The position numbers and the translations under genes are program-made. Under the pieces are notes generated by a model. The model had not been told where the DNA came from. It did not search any database and saw only the letters and a program-made list of their open reading frames with translations. DNA of 64,000 bases from Ectobius pallidus (taxonomy: Eukaryota; Arthropoda; Insecta; Blattodea; Ectobiidae): NCBI GenBank assembly GCA_964059195.1, contig CAXKWD010000008.1, positions 42,709,502 through 42,773,501 of the forward strand, read 5' to 3'. Shown in pieces: positions 1-10,581 of the stretch (its first letter is position 1; each line of letters begins with the position of its first letter).

Positions 1-336
1 CATTGCAGGAGAGGACTGGAATGATGTAAACCTTCCACCTTCTTTCATGCACTGAGATGCAAGCAAGGCTCAATTTACATTTCGGGTCACAAGGCGATTT
101 CTAGTTTTTGTTTTCGTAAAATTTACCTGCAAAAATGGACATATTATATTATGTGTTTTTCTACTTACGTTTCAAAGAGGCAATGGGATGAAAGGGGATA
201 AAAATTATACATATTACAAGAAAAAATTAATGTATATATATATATATATACGTATATCTCTTGAAATATCAAGATGGCGCCGAGTCAGTTAAATGTGTCT
301 GCTACCACTCCTGCTAAATGACACATTATTCTTGAC
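1..336. other. AT-rich flank without recognisable gene
   Basis: No coding signature is seen. A short TA dinucleotide run lies near 231-251. The PHD-containing retrotransposon relic begins just downstream. Confidence 0.6.
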
Positions 337-524
337 GACAAGTGCTCTTCATGTAAAAGAATTGTCATGAATGGCATACTTTACCAATTGTGCGATAAAT
401 GGTGGCTTTTTAAGTGTGCTAAAATTTGTGAATCTGGTAAAGTACGATGAAAACACACAACGGTTCTGTACGAAGTGCAACGAGATCCAACATGGCGATG
501 TCAACAAAGATGAATACAATAGAC

Positions 525-778
525 CAGCGTTTCTCAACCTTATTGAACCCGAGGACCTCTAGAATGTCTAAAAAATTTTACGGACCCCTAATTTTACATT
601 CCATTTTTAAAAGACGGCCTATATTCTAAATATTTGGGGTATTAATTATAGGTCATTATAACGAAATATGTGAAAAATTTTTACTTCTTTACTTTCCACT
701 TGCTTTATGATATTTTAAAATTATGTCTGCGGACCATCTGCACCATCTTCGCGGACCACTGATGGTTGAGAAACGCTG
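525..778. mobile_element. hAT-type MITE, 254 bp, with 8-bp TSD
   Basis: It begins CAGCGTTTCTCAACC and ends with the reverse complement GGTTGAGAAACGCTG. The flanks are identical 8-bp direct repeats, CAATAGAC at 517-524 and 779-786. The TIR sequence and 8-bp duplication are those of hAT elements. It has no coding capacity, so it is non-autonomous. It interrupts the coiled-coil frame of the LINE relic. Confidence 0.9.
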
Positions 779-895
779 CAATAGACAATACAAAGATAAT
801 TATTGATATTCTACAAAATGATTTGATAACTTTGAAGCAAGAAAATAAAAGTCTAAAATGCAGAATTGACTTTCTAGAGGAAATTTTAACAAATA

Positions 896-1152
896 ACACA
901 TTGGCACAAGAAGTAAACAACTATCAATGTAGATCAGGTGCCATAACAAATGAAGCTCCTGCTTCAAGGCAAAGGACACTTGAGTATCCCCAAAATGGTA
1001 GAGGATGGGAATCTGTCCTACTATTTTGGCACAAGAAGCAAACAACTATCAATATAGATCAGGTGCCATTAGAAATGAAGCCCCTGTTTCAAGGCAAAGA
1101 ACACTTGAGTGTCACCTTAATGACAGTGAATGGGAATTTGTACCTTATAAAC
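896..1152 (+). repeat. Diverged tandem duplication inside LINE ORF1
   Basis: Two copies of about 125 bp, each starting near TTGGCACAAGAAG (901 and 1026), give two similar peptides (LAQE.NNYQ.RSGAI motif, about 35 residues) in different frames. It is probably a native internal repeat of the ORF1 linker that later picked up frameshifts. Confidence 0.7.
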
Positions 1153-1589
1153 TAATGCCTGTTGCTCACGGTCAAATTGTTTCGTTAAATTTATTGTACA
1201 ACTAATTTAACCAAACGTGTAGCCAAATACCTCTTGTTAACGGTCAATTGAGTCATAAAATGCATACTAGCAAAAGATTCTCCCTTTGTGTACTAAATTT
1301 CGCAACATCGTATTATTACCCTGCCACCTAGTGGTAGACTCCTGTACTCTAAATTTTGAGCCACTCATACTCTACTGCTAATGGTAGTTTGTTGTATCGT
1401 TTACATTAAAAGACAACAATTATCCAGATTAATTGAGATGGGACAAGATCACATTATTAAGATAATTTACAAAACTTATAAATAATTTATTTCAGTGTTA
1501 TGATATTTGCGAAAGACAAATATAAGGTGGAGTTTAAGCTCCGCCCACTCGATATTCACATTTTCACATTCTCAGCGCAGCATGGCGAC

Positions 1590-1760
1590 AAACTATCCTT
1601 GTATATTGTCGCCGACACTCCCGACCATACCAAATATTAAAAATGCGGGAGTGCCCCTTGTACCAAATATTAAAACTGCGAGTGTGTCCCTAGTACCTAA
1701 TATTAAAACTTCGAGAGTGCCCCTTGTACCAGATATTAAAAATTCGAGAGTACCCATAGG
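1590..1760 (+). repeat. Short tandem repeat, ~36-bp units
   Basis: About four imperfect units of the form (A)TATTAAAA..CG.GAGTG.CCC.TGTACC. The resulting open frames on both strands are a by-product of the period and are not treated as genes. Confidence 0.6.
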
Positions 1761-2121
1761 TTTGCCTTGTACCCAACAGTTTGTCAGCCTGTTTATCCTC
1801 GAAGAATTCGCTAGATCGTGGTATAAAAGGAAGTGCTTCGCTGGGGGAGGGCTATTTCTCATGCGACGATGAACCTTATATTTGGTTTTTCCCAAGATTT
1901 TATTAAAGGTGACCTTTAAATCTGCCGAACATTAATACTTTAGCTATTTATAATTATTATTGTAATTTTATAAATTTCACATCCTGTTGTAAGATTTCCT
2001 TTGCCCTGTGTATTTGAATTTTTCATATAAAAGAAAGGAAACAATGCGTGAAGCCTTGAAATATTAAAATCATACATTGTTTACGATCATTTAAAATAAT
2101 TATGAAAGCAAAAACTACTAT

Positions 2122-2187
2122 TCCAAGAACTGAACCCGAGACCTCTAGCACCACAGTCTAGCTTGCTACCACGAGGCTATCAAGGAA
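2122..2187 (-). repeat. tRNA-like head of a SINE, or tRNA pseudogene
   Basis: On the minus strand, GTGGTAGCAAGC resembles an A box and CGGGTTCAGTTC resembles a B box, at tRNA-like spacing. There is no complete cloverleaf, so this is a SINE head rather than a working tRNA. It lies inside the TAA-flanked element. Confidence 0.5.
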
Positions 2188-2662
2188 TGATTGAAGCAAG
2201 CGTGAATCGTGCATATACAAGTACGGCTCCTATGTCATCCCGCGTCGAATTTTCATTACGTTTTTGTATGTCAACGAGTCGTGTTCTCGTCATGTTTTTT
2301 ATACTAATCCGTTCGGAATAACGGTATCTACACAGGCATATACAAATGCTATTTTGATGGAGTTGTAATGCTAGGAAATGAAGAATATGTGAGAAAGGAA
2401 AATGGCTGCACTTGCAATCTTGTAGCTTGCAGGCAACAAGTTCTCCACATTACCGACGGAGGCGCGGGCAGTTCACGTTCGTTGCGCTGATTGGCGGGTT
2501 CGACAAATGATTTGCTGGAATTAGAACAGGTCCTATATGCCGATGGGAATAACCAAACGTTTGCCCAAAGGCGAATTTGACCGTTAGCAATACCCATTTG
2601 TTGAAAAGTGCTAGTTGTGCAATAAATATAACGAAAAATTTGACCGTGCGCAACAGGCATAA

Positions 2663-2914
2663 GGAGAAGAGATACACAAAAACAAATCTTCTTCTTCTTC
2701 TTCTCTTCATGGAGTAGGAGAGACTCCTGTTCCGTCCTCAGCTTGCCATCTCGTTCTTGGTCGACCGACATCTCTTCTCCCTTGTGGTTTGTACAACAAT
2801 GCTTGCTTCGGGAGACGTTCTTTATTCATTCTACTCAGGTGGTCTGACCAGCGAGATCTATATAAAATCTATATCTAAATAAATATGCCAATTTAAATAG
2901 GCCTAACTTCTCTA
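2663..2914. other. LINE ORF1 interior, degenerate, with TTC run
   Basis: This continues the interrupted LINE relic. A short (TTC)n run lies at 2688-2704. No domain is recognisable. It connects the linker repeats to the SGNH part. Confidence 0.4.
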
Positions 2915-3275
2915 TTGAAACAAAACAGATTCAGTACCCTCTCAACTAATAGGCCCACACAAGACACAATTGAAGATGAACATAAGGGGCTTTTCAAGCC
3001 TACTATCATCAACCCAAACAAACAAATAGACTCAAGGCTTACATCAAGTACTAGAAGTAAATTTTTGGTTAATTCCTGTGATGCTATGCCTCTAGTAAAA
3101 TATCGATGTAAAAATGTGCTGCTCATTGCTGAAAACCATGGTAGGAGTCTAAGTGAAAAACTAGCATGCCAGCTCGGTACAAAATACAATGTAATGGAAG
3201 TTGTCAAGCCTGGTGCAAAAATGCATGATATACCGTACTCCAGATTACATTTAATAGGGAAAACTGTGTGATCAC
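2915..3275 (+). pseudogene. LINE ORF1 relic, N-terminal half of SGNH-hydrolase-like domain
   Basis: The frame reads NVLLIAENHGRSLSEKLA, which matches block I of the SGNH/GDSL hydrolase fold as found in ORF1 proteins of some CR1-like LINEs; the usual GDSxG-type nucleophile motif is altered to AENHG. A stop codon (TGA, 3269-3271) lies partly in the target site and so predates the hAT insertion. The reading frame continues, still in phase, at 6363 after one target copy is discounted. Domain recognition is by motif only; the esterase role is that of the family and is not expected to function here. Confidence 0.65.
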
Positions 3276-3721
3276 CAGTGGCGTAGCTTGACATTGGGTT
3301 CTGGGTAAACTGGATTTTAAAATATGAATTTACAACTGTTCAAATGATACACGAATTCCCAGTGTTTAAAATAATAGAATAATGTTAATATCATGCACAT
3401 GGATTCGATTTCGTATATACCTATATAAGTATATTATTATTAGTACTGTAGTACTACCAGTGAAGGAAGTGAGAAAAATCCAGAGGCGGTATGCTATCCT
3501 AAAATTTTCCCTAACATACCTCAACTTAAAAAAGCACATTCCCTCCTTTACAAATAATAATTTTGTGAAAGCAGGATATGTGATATACACTTGGTGGTGT
3601 TTTTAATTAACTTTCTTCATAAGTAACCAACCCTGCTTTATAGATGATTGCCAAGTAGGAGCACAATAGAAGACTAGAACATCTTGTACTGTCGATTGAC
3701 AGACCTTTATTTATTTCACAT

Positions 3722-3848
3722 CACGGAAACCATCAATAACAGCAGTGGGTGTCGGCATGCTGACCATATGCCCCCAATCCTGCCATCTATGGTAGATGAG
3801 CAGTGGTCGGGTGGTAGGCCAGGGATGTAGAGCCATTGAGTTTAGTTT
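3722..3848 (+). repeat. 3' fragment of the tRNA-derived SINE also present at 58884-59204
   Basis: It shares GTGGGTGTCGGCATGCTGACC, the CCAATCCTGCCATCT block, the GGTCGGGTGGTAGGCCA block and the GGAGTTTAGTT-type tail with the full SINE at 58884. The 5' tRNA-like head is missing. Confidence 0.85.
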
Positions 3849-4709
3849 ATTTACTTCAATAAAGATATTTTAAAAGTATTTAAGACCTATTTAAAGAATA
3901 TAAAACTCACAACATATTTTTACCGAGAAATATTTTTAAAATGTAGATTCTAGTGGTGTGGTCAATACGATAGAAACGAAAACCATCACAAGTTATAGTG
4001 ACAATGGCTGCCGATGAAAGCGTACAAGTTGGTGAATAATCATGAAAAGTAATTATTATTTGACTCAAAGGAACATTAACAATTTGTATAAAGTAGCCAT
4101 TGATTTTCAGTGACGGTATGCTGTTTCACTATTGAAACCAGTGCCGGTATGCCATTGGACCTTTAAAACCAGAGACGGTATTCCATACCGGCGCATACCG
4201 CCTCACTTCTCTCACTGAGTACTACTATTACCACTATTACTAGTCGGCTAGTAGTAGTATTAGTACCACAATCTTTATTAATTATTATCGAATTTTATTG
4301 GATTTGGATTTTAAACTAAACTAAGTTACATAGATTTAAGAAATAAAGTATAAGATTCAATTTTAGAAAAACGCCTAAATCAAGCTTAGAAGTTGGTTTT
4401 TACCCTTTGGTTCATACGATAGAGTCGAAAACGATGTTATCCATACCTATTATATTAAAACATGCAACATGGAAATAATAACAATTTTAAGATAAACTAA
4501 CTCTGCACTCAGTCCAATGACTGAGGAATGTAATGTTTATGTTACCGTACCCTTCCCTTTATTCAATCTATTTTCCGGCTTCATACTCGAGCGCTCTTCA
4601 AGAAAGCAGGTATCTGAAGAGACTACTTATGGCATCAGTTCTTTTCTTCTTTCAATATTACTTAACTTTACATAATATTTTCTCTACACAGTCAATTATT
4701 TAACAAGGT

Positions 4710-4915
4710 TATAAAGTCATGCGAGAGTTGTCAGGTATGGAATAAGCCGCGAGAAAATAGTAATTTCTATGCTTAACTTAAAGAAAGTTGTGCGAGTGTT
4801 CTAAGAGGTGAAATAAGTTGCGAGAAAATTGTAATTTCAATGCTTAAGATAAACAAAATTACGTGACTGTCCTAATAGGTGAAATAAGTCGCGAGGAAAT
4901 AGTTACCGGTACTTT
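4710..4915 (+). repeat. Tandem repeat field, ~70-bp units (first block)
   Basis: Units carry GTGCGAGTGTTC..AGAGGTGAAATAAGT.GCGAGAAAATAGTAATTTCAATGCTTAA in imperfect copies. The same unit returns at 5297-5860, within the same hAT element. Confidence 0.7.
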
Positions 4916-5296
4916 AATGCTTTTTTTATTATTTTCTTTCTGTCACCACAGATTGCAAAACACAAAGAATACCATTCAATTAAACAAACAGGGAAAAACA
5001 AACCACAGTAGAAAGATATGTAGTACAACAAACTCAACGAACTGAGACAAAATAAAACAGTATGCAAACTATGAAACATGAAAACATTAATCCTAGAAAC
5101 ACACTCTATTAGAAAATTAAATAAAGTACTTTTGTATGTAGTTTCAGTATAACCTACATTACGTACGAGAGTGACCATATAGATGGTTACGCATCATCTG
5201 CACAGAGTCCCTCAATACGAGCAGACTTATTTCAGATCGCTGTGAGAGTTTCCCAAGAGGAAGAATAAGAAAAAAAAAAGACAAATAAATTATTAG

Positions 5297-5860
5297 GGTA
5301 AAACAGTCGTGTGAGAGCTCCCTGAGATGGAATAAGACATGAGAAAATAGTAATTTTAATGCTTCTGTAAGAGAAAGTGTGTGAGTCTTGAAAGAGCTGG
5401 AATAAGACGAGAGAAAATAGAAAAAATAATTAGGACAGAGTAAGCTAACTTAGCTTAGCTCACATACTGTGGGGGATTTCATATGTAGTTGTGCCGCATT
5501 TCATATGTAGTTGTGGAGACACTGACTTTAGTCGTGTGAGAACTCCCTGAGATGGAAGAAGACGCGAGAAAATAGTTATTTTAATTCTTATGGTACAAAA
5601 CGTTATGTGAGTTTTTCAAGAGGTAGAATAAGACTAGAGAAAATTTGCAAGAATTTTATTACGGTAGAAGAAGTCGTGTGAGAATTCCCAGAGATGGAGC
5701 GAGAAAACTGTAATTTTATCGTTTAAGGTACAGAACACTGTGTTGTGATTTTTAAGAGTTGGAATCAAACTCGAGAAAATAGTAACAATTTTATTAAGGT
5801 AGAGAAAGTCGCGTGAGTATTTCAAGAGCGGCAGAACACATGCTGGGGGTTGTGAAATCC
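5297..5860 (+). repeat. Tandem repeat field, ~70-bp units (second block)
   Basis: Imperfect units have the core GTGAGA.CTCCC.GAGATGG.ATAAGAC..GAGAAAATAGTAATTTTAAT, interrupted by unrelated sequence. It belongs to the interior of the 3276-6354 hAT element. Confidence 0.7.
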
Positions 5861-6354
5861 GTTTTTGTGAATTTAACATTCAAATTTGTCGGCGTGATGC
5901 GGGAGGTGACGTCACAGCCCAGTGCTGCCGAACAGTTTTGAGTGAAGAGACTAGCGTTCTCAAAAATCTCTCCGGTTTCTTTGGTGGTGACTTTATGCCG
6001 CTGTTGTGAAACAAATTAGCCTGTCTTCACAACGAGTAAGTTAACGTTTAGTGGGAGAAGTTATATAACTCGCACTTGATGAAACTGGACTAGCTGAATC
6101 ATCGCTTAGTCTGTACTGTCGCATCAGGAGATTTCTAGGCTGCCTAAGCACGCGGCTTCACAAATTGACGCTTTATGCGTTGGGGTTGAGGAATGCAGCG
6201 GCGAAAAGTATTTTGATGACACGGCTAATGAGTTTATAATGATTAATGGCTTGGTTGCTGCTGCCTTTATTTATTTGTTTATGAATCCACTATTTCCTTA
6301 TATTATTTAGGTAGACTCAGTCTACCCTTACGGTACCCTTACGCTACGCCACTG

Positions 6355-6799
6355 GTGATCACTGATCATCATAGAAGGCTCCAATGATGCAAGTCCGAGT
6401 GAATCATCAGATGTCATAATTGCCCTAAAAGAAAGAGTAATTGACAGAAAACAATTTAGCAAACCGAAGTCTATCATAATTGTAGATCTTCCATACAGGC
6501 ATGACCTAAGCGAGAACTCACAGGTGAATGCAGAGATCATAAAAACAAACAGAAAGATCTCAAAATTATGTCAGGACATTGTAATTGTGGAAATGAAAGA
6601 TTTTCATCGTAAATACTTCACAACGCACGGCCAGCACTTAAACGGACATGGAAAGGAAGTTCTTAATGAAAACATTGCCAAGCCCATAAAGAAGATTTAC
6701 GAAAACAATGCTACCAGTAATGTTATTATTTGCAAGGACAGTGAAGAAAGGGGTACTGATAGTAACACTAGACCCAATGTTTCTGAGTTAATAATATGA
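6355..6799 (+). pseudogene. LINE ORF1 relic, C-terminal half of SGNH-hydrolase-like domain
   Basis: Continues the 2915 frame. The IIEGSNDAS motif (block III Asn) and the THGQHLNGHGKEVL motif (block V catalytic His region, D replaced by H) are typical of SGNH domains attached to LINE ORF1 proteins. The frame is open from 6363 to a TGA at about 6797-6799. The following EN/RT ORF of this LINE is not found; sequence changes to an unrelated GC-richer stretch by about 6840. Confidence 0.65.
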
Positions 6800-7260
6800 C
6801 AGAAGAGTCTGTTGAAGTTCAAGTCCAGCTCAGTAGTGGTGTTTTGTATGTCACGTAGTAGGTGGCTTATAGGTGGCTTGGATGACGGCACGCGGTAGGT
6901 GGAGGGGGAAGCGATAAGAGGGGAAGTTGACTTGGATTGTGGAGTGTGGCACGCGGTACCTATGCCGTCACGCATTTGGCTGTATGCCCATTTTAGCCCC
7001 GCCCATCGCTGTCGGCCATTCTGAACCGGTCTCGCTGTCTCAGCAGGAGGTCAAGCCCACCGGATGTCGTCCAGACGGGATTTCGTGTCTCGGAGGCTCA
7101 GCGGGGGGTCCGAGATCCTGTCTCGGAGCCGGTCTCATTGGTTCATTGACCTTGGTCAAAAATAGACCATCTCAGCGTGGGTCCGATGTTCCGACAAGCA
7201 CAAGACCGCGGCGTGGGTCATACGCGTTTAAATATACCCACGCAACTACTAATCTAGCAA
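6800..7260 (+). other. GC-richer stretch upstream of an orphan TATA promoter
   Basis: CpG-containing sequence with repeated GCGTGGGTC-like motifs (near 7176 and 7213) and no convincing gene. An open frame at 6927-7265 shows no domain and is not called. It resembles in style, and in a few short motifs, the 37.8-38.2-kb flank of the Polinton. Confidence 0.4.
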
Positions 7261-7305
7261 TATAAATACATAATCCGCATACGATTTACTTCATTCAACT
7301 GAAAA
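7261..7305 (+). promoter_or_regulatory. Orphan core promoter matching the Polinton PolB promoter
   Basis: TATAAATACATAAtCCGC, then ACGATTT..., then TTCATTCA some 30 bp downstream of the TATA box. The same order and spacing occur at 38227-38266, directly upstream of the zinc-finger/PolB start. No PolB coding sequence follows here. Confidence 0.6.
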
Positions 7306-7494
7306 CCTAATGCTATTTTTTAATTCGGTTTTACATTGACTTTATTGCAAATCGGTTTTAGAATTTATCTCGTTATTACCATTTTTAAATCCGATTTCGC
7401 ATCGACTATATTTTGTTTATATTTACGAGAAATCGAAGCCATGCGAACCGCTGCCATGAATAAATTTATCGATTGATTGTTATTTTATCCCCCA

Positions 7495-7577
7495 GCCAGA
7501 TTGGCCGAGTGTCCGAAGGCGCCAGACTCAAGTTCTGGTCCCCAAAGGGGTCGTAGGTTCGAATCCTACATCTGGCA
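7495..7577 (+). tRNA. tRNA-Leu (anticodon CAA)
   Basis: The 7-bp acceptor stem GCCAGAT pairs perfectly with ATCTGGC, and a discriminator A follows at 7577. The A box TGGCCGAGTG and B box GGTTCGAATCC are intact. The anticodon stem CCAGA/TCTGG holds the loop CTCAAGT with anticodon CAA, and there is a long variable arm (CCCC/GGGG) as required for class II tRNA-Leu. No intron is present, although eukaryotic tRNA-Leu(CAA) genes often have one. The cloverleaf is complete, so a working gene is possible. Confidence 0.88.
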
Positions 7578-9447
7578 TACATTTTCAAATTTAATATTCA
7601 ATATACAATACAGTTTTATCCTGTCCAGGTCTGAAAATAGCCTGACTCAGCGTAGGTCATCAGAAGCATGCAAGTGTTTAAATAGCACCAGCTGGCGATA
7701 TAATGCAGCTATTGTCAGTCAGCGAACATTATGTTCAACATATTAAACAGTAAAAACTAAGAGAAAATCGTGTGTTATCTCCAAACCCCCGAGTAGAAGA
7801 AACACCTTTGAATTTTGTTCACCAACATTTAATCCTGTTTCATATAGCACGCGTCATGTGTGGATTTATTTTATTCGTAAATAATATCGAATGGAGAACA
7901 ATTTAGTTGAAGTTCCGCAAGTAACTCTATTTCTGAAGTTATTTTATAAGAGATGTCAGACGATGCTTGCCTTATGATAAAAGGATTAGGCTATTTCTTA
8001 TCTAATAACATGAGTGTTTAATGTGATATGAATTTTTTACGATTCAGTCGATTTTATTTCTTTATAAATATAACTACACCATGTTTTGGTTAGTTATTCT
8101 ATAAGTGTTATATAATACGGATAAGTATTTTGGATTCCGTCACAAATTATAACATTAGGTACTACATTGTTAGGTAGGTTACCATTTGCGGACAAATGTA
8201 AGCCGAGAAATAACGCGAATTTCGTAAATAAAACCACAAACACCATAATCAGTGACGCCATTTTGAAAAATATTGAGGAAGCTTTGTTCTGGTAAGGGTA
8301 GCCAGCAGTCGTTTTAACTGTAGTTATTTTACCCTAATATCTACTACCCACCCTATGGATTATAATAGTGCGATGGTTGGAAACACTTTGCCTCATAACT
8401 CGCGATCAACCAGAAAACTGAACAAAAACGAAACATAAATTCATAGACCGTTATTAGTTTGGGGGGTCGTCTTATAGGACAGATAGACTGTATGGTAAAA
8501 CTATAAAACTTTGACGAAAATTTCTACCTCGTCTTAGTTGAAGGTCGTCTTATCTGCAGAAATATACTGTTATCAACAAAATTAAGAATTTTAGAAAGTA
8601 ATTTGAATGTTAAAATGTTTAATCTATAACTGTAACCGTGACTTATATAGTTCAGAGTATGGAATACTATTGCTTCTTCTAATGATACTTAGTTTTTTAT
8701 TTTATTTTATTTTATTGTATTTTATTATTATTATTATTAATTTTTTTGTAAAGTTATTATTAATTGCAACATTATTAGTGAAGAACAGAATTTAATGACA
8801 GCTGCATACGTAATTCTAAGATTTTTAATATTATATTGAGAAATGTTTTCAAACTAAAATTAAGAAAAGTAGAATAGGCATGCATAGTCGTTGTGTTTTG
8901 GTCATTTTAGAAAATTGTGAGTTCGTTCCTCGCTATCTAAAGACCACAAAGCTACTTTCAAAGGTTAATATAAGTCACTAGTCTGCAGACCTGAAACAAA
9001 ATAATCACCATGTTAGCTTCCCCATGAAATAAAAACAAACAATATTATGAGTTCATATGTATTTAATTCAACTCATGATTACAAAACTCTCTAAAATTAA
9101 AGTGAGACTTCATCCAGAGTTTAAGTACCATTACATTTTGAAGGGCGCAGATTATACCCCGTCGTGGGTGAAATAAACAATTTACATCACACTCTCTTAA
9201 TCTGTCCAACTTTAGTACACCAAAATCGTCCATATTTATAACAGGCCTCTGCAATAATTTTTCAAACATAAAGACCATTCATACTAGATCTAACCTGTAA
9301 GACCCTAAAATGATGAGACACTCTGCCTAAAACCGTAGGTTTGACCTTTCTGGACGCTACGAGATTTTTAACTTAATAAAGACTTGATGTGTGGCAAATA
9401 CAGTTAGTTGATGATCAACGTTGAAGCTGTGAAGGTAAGGTTACAAA
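7578..9447. other. AT-rich stretch without recognisable gene
   Basis: No domain-bearing frame on either strand. Immediately after the tRNA, 7620-7720 carries a CTCAGCGTAGGTC...TTTAAATA pattern resembling 7170-7245. T-rich simple sequence lies at 8690-8750. Confidence 0.5.
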
Positions 9448-10581
9448 ATGAGTGACGAGAACAGTGAGAGTACAGTATCCTCCCAATCGGCACGGATGGG
9501 GAAGAAGTCAAACAGTAAATATAATGAATTTTTCGAGATAGTTCATGGGAGTGAGCAACCTTACGGTCTATGCAAACTGTGCGATAGATCAAATAATAAG
9601 AAAATCGAAATAAAAATGAACGACTGTAATACATCAGGTCTGAAAACGCATCTGTTATCGACGCATAAGGATGAATCACAGATACTCTTCCCACGAGTAC
9701 AAGATAAACATAATATATCGTCAGACAATGTGATATATGGCAATTCTATACGAAAAAAATATTTAACACAAAGAAAACCCGAGCTTCAGTCGAAACAAGA
9801 GATTGGTGATATTGTAAATCCGATAACCGACCCTTTGGAAGAAATCGTGAACTTGAATAAAGACAAAAATCAACATGAATCACAGGATCCAGAAATGGAA
9901 TATGGATCATATCAGTCCTCTGATCAAATTCCGCAGATGCATTATAACTATATGCTAGAAGAATTCTACGGGCGAGTGTCGGCACCTTACATCCAGAAGC
10001 TCGTTCAGCTTAAACCGAGAAATGATGATGACGTTTACGGAATAAAATCGAATCCCGATAGGCAGGTATTCACCATTGGTAAATCGCCCGTCACCATTAA
10101 AAACGACAACATTTATATTGGTAACGAGAGATATATCGGCCGTCCTGGACTACTTGAACTACAAATGAAAAGTAAACCAAATAAAGATTTATACAACCGC
10201 TATGACTTAACCACGTATAAGGAGATTTTGGAGAAGACTAGCGCTCACAAAGAAAATTACGATGAGAGCGAAAACATACGTAGAGTCAATGCTCAAAAAT
10301 ATCATCACATCATTAAAAAATTATTTCCGGAAGAGGAGGGTAAAGAAGAAGATGAAGAAGTAGAAGAGGAGGAGGAACCATGTTCAGACTCAGTTCCGGA
10401 AGAGGAGGAAGAACGATATTCTACCTCATCCAATGAGGCTTCGTCGCACCGTACAGGTATGTGGAAGGACTTACATGCGAATAACAAAATAAACTATAAG
10501 TATTGGGATGACCCGAATGAACTGGTTCATAGACTTCGTTTGTTGGTGGCATCATTTGAGGAAAGGGAATTACTCGCATAA
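9448..10581 (+). CDS. BED zinc finger fused to Polinton-type accessory protein (probably DUF8207 family)
   Basis: A 377-codon open frame. Residues 22-75 form a BED-type zinc finger (C42, C45, H68, H73), as found in hAT transposases and host chromatin proteins. From about residue 99 the protein matches, block by block, the accessory protein encoded at 43823-44698 in the Polinton: a KYL..RK..LQSK motif, VYGIKSNPDRQVF, NDNIYIGNERY, the TYKEILE..SAHK segment, and the C-terminal DLHANNKINYKYWDD signature. An acidic run (residues 295-330) separates the halves. Relative to the Polinton protein a single extra base near 10560 shifts the end, so the last residues (EERELLA) are aberrant; the original frame continues from 10562 and reaches into a short match to the integrase start. 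Role unknown. It could be a host-captured gene, an alternative Polinton ORF, or a relic; the long open frame argues against neutral decay for very long. Confidence 0.65.
   Translation: MSDENSESTVSSQSARMGKKSNSKYNEFFEIVHGSEQPYGLCKLCDRSNNKKIEIKMNDCNTSGLKTHLLSTHKDESQILFPRVQDKHNISSDNVIYGNSIRKKYLTQRKPELQSKQEIGDIVNPITDPLEEIVNLNKDKNQHESQDPEMEYGSYQSSDQIPQMHYNYMLEEFYGRVSAPYIQKLVQLKPRNDDDVYGIKSNPDRQVFTIGKSPVTIKNDNIYIGNERYIGRPGLLELQMKSKPNKDLYNRYDLTTYKEILEKTSAHKENYDESENIRRVNAQKYHHIIKKLFPEEEGKEEDEEVEEEEEPCSDSVPEEEEERYSTSSNEASSHRTGMWKDLHANNKINYKYWDDPNELVHRLRLLVASFEERELLA

Larger units (their letters stand above)
337..1152 (+). pseudogene. Non-LTR retrotransposon ORF1 relic, PHD-like finger and coiled coil
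   Basis: A cysteine-rich stretch (CSSC near 343, then C/W-rich spacing and a CTKC near 475) resembles a PHD-type zinc finger. After a hAT MITE is removed (525-778 plus one target copy) the frame runs into a heptad-rich segment, about 780-900, with the look of a coiled coil. PHD plus coiled coil plus the SGNH domain found further right is the layout of ORF1 in some CR1/Jockey-like LINEs, where the protein binds element RNA. The finger and the coiled coil lie in different frames and stops interrupt both, so it is a relic. What I see is the motif order; the family name is inferred. The right part lies at 2915-3275 and 6355-6799. Confidence 0.6.
1156..2659. mobile_element. 1.5-kb non-autonomous element with ~90-bp TIRs and TAA duplications (PIF/Harbinger-like)
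   Basis: The left end TGCCTGTTGCTCACGGTCAA is matched by the inverted right end over roughly 90 bp at about 85% by eye. Both sides carry TAA (1153-1155 and 2660-2662), a TWA-type 3-bp duplication expected for PIF/Harbinger elements. No transposase frame is present; open frames inside are short and lack motifs. It splits the LINE ORF1 relic. The superfamily call rests on the TSD only. Confidence 0.7.
3276..6354. mobile_element. hAT element, 3.1 kb, non-autonomous, 8-bp TSD
   Basis: The TIR CAGTGGCGTAGC at the left is inverted at the right (GCTACGCCACTG), a widespread hAT terminus. Perfect 8-bp duplications GTGATCAC flank it (3268-3275 and 6355-6362). No transposase is seen; the interior holds a SINE tail fragment and a ~70-bp tandem repeat field. 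It interrupts the SGNH domain of the LINE relic between block I and the SND motif. Confidence 0.9.

Noticed and set aside
6927..7265. 112-residue frame in GC-richer DNA
   Set aside because: No domain, and the sequence looks like promoter/flank DNA; openness is explained by base composition.
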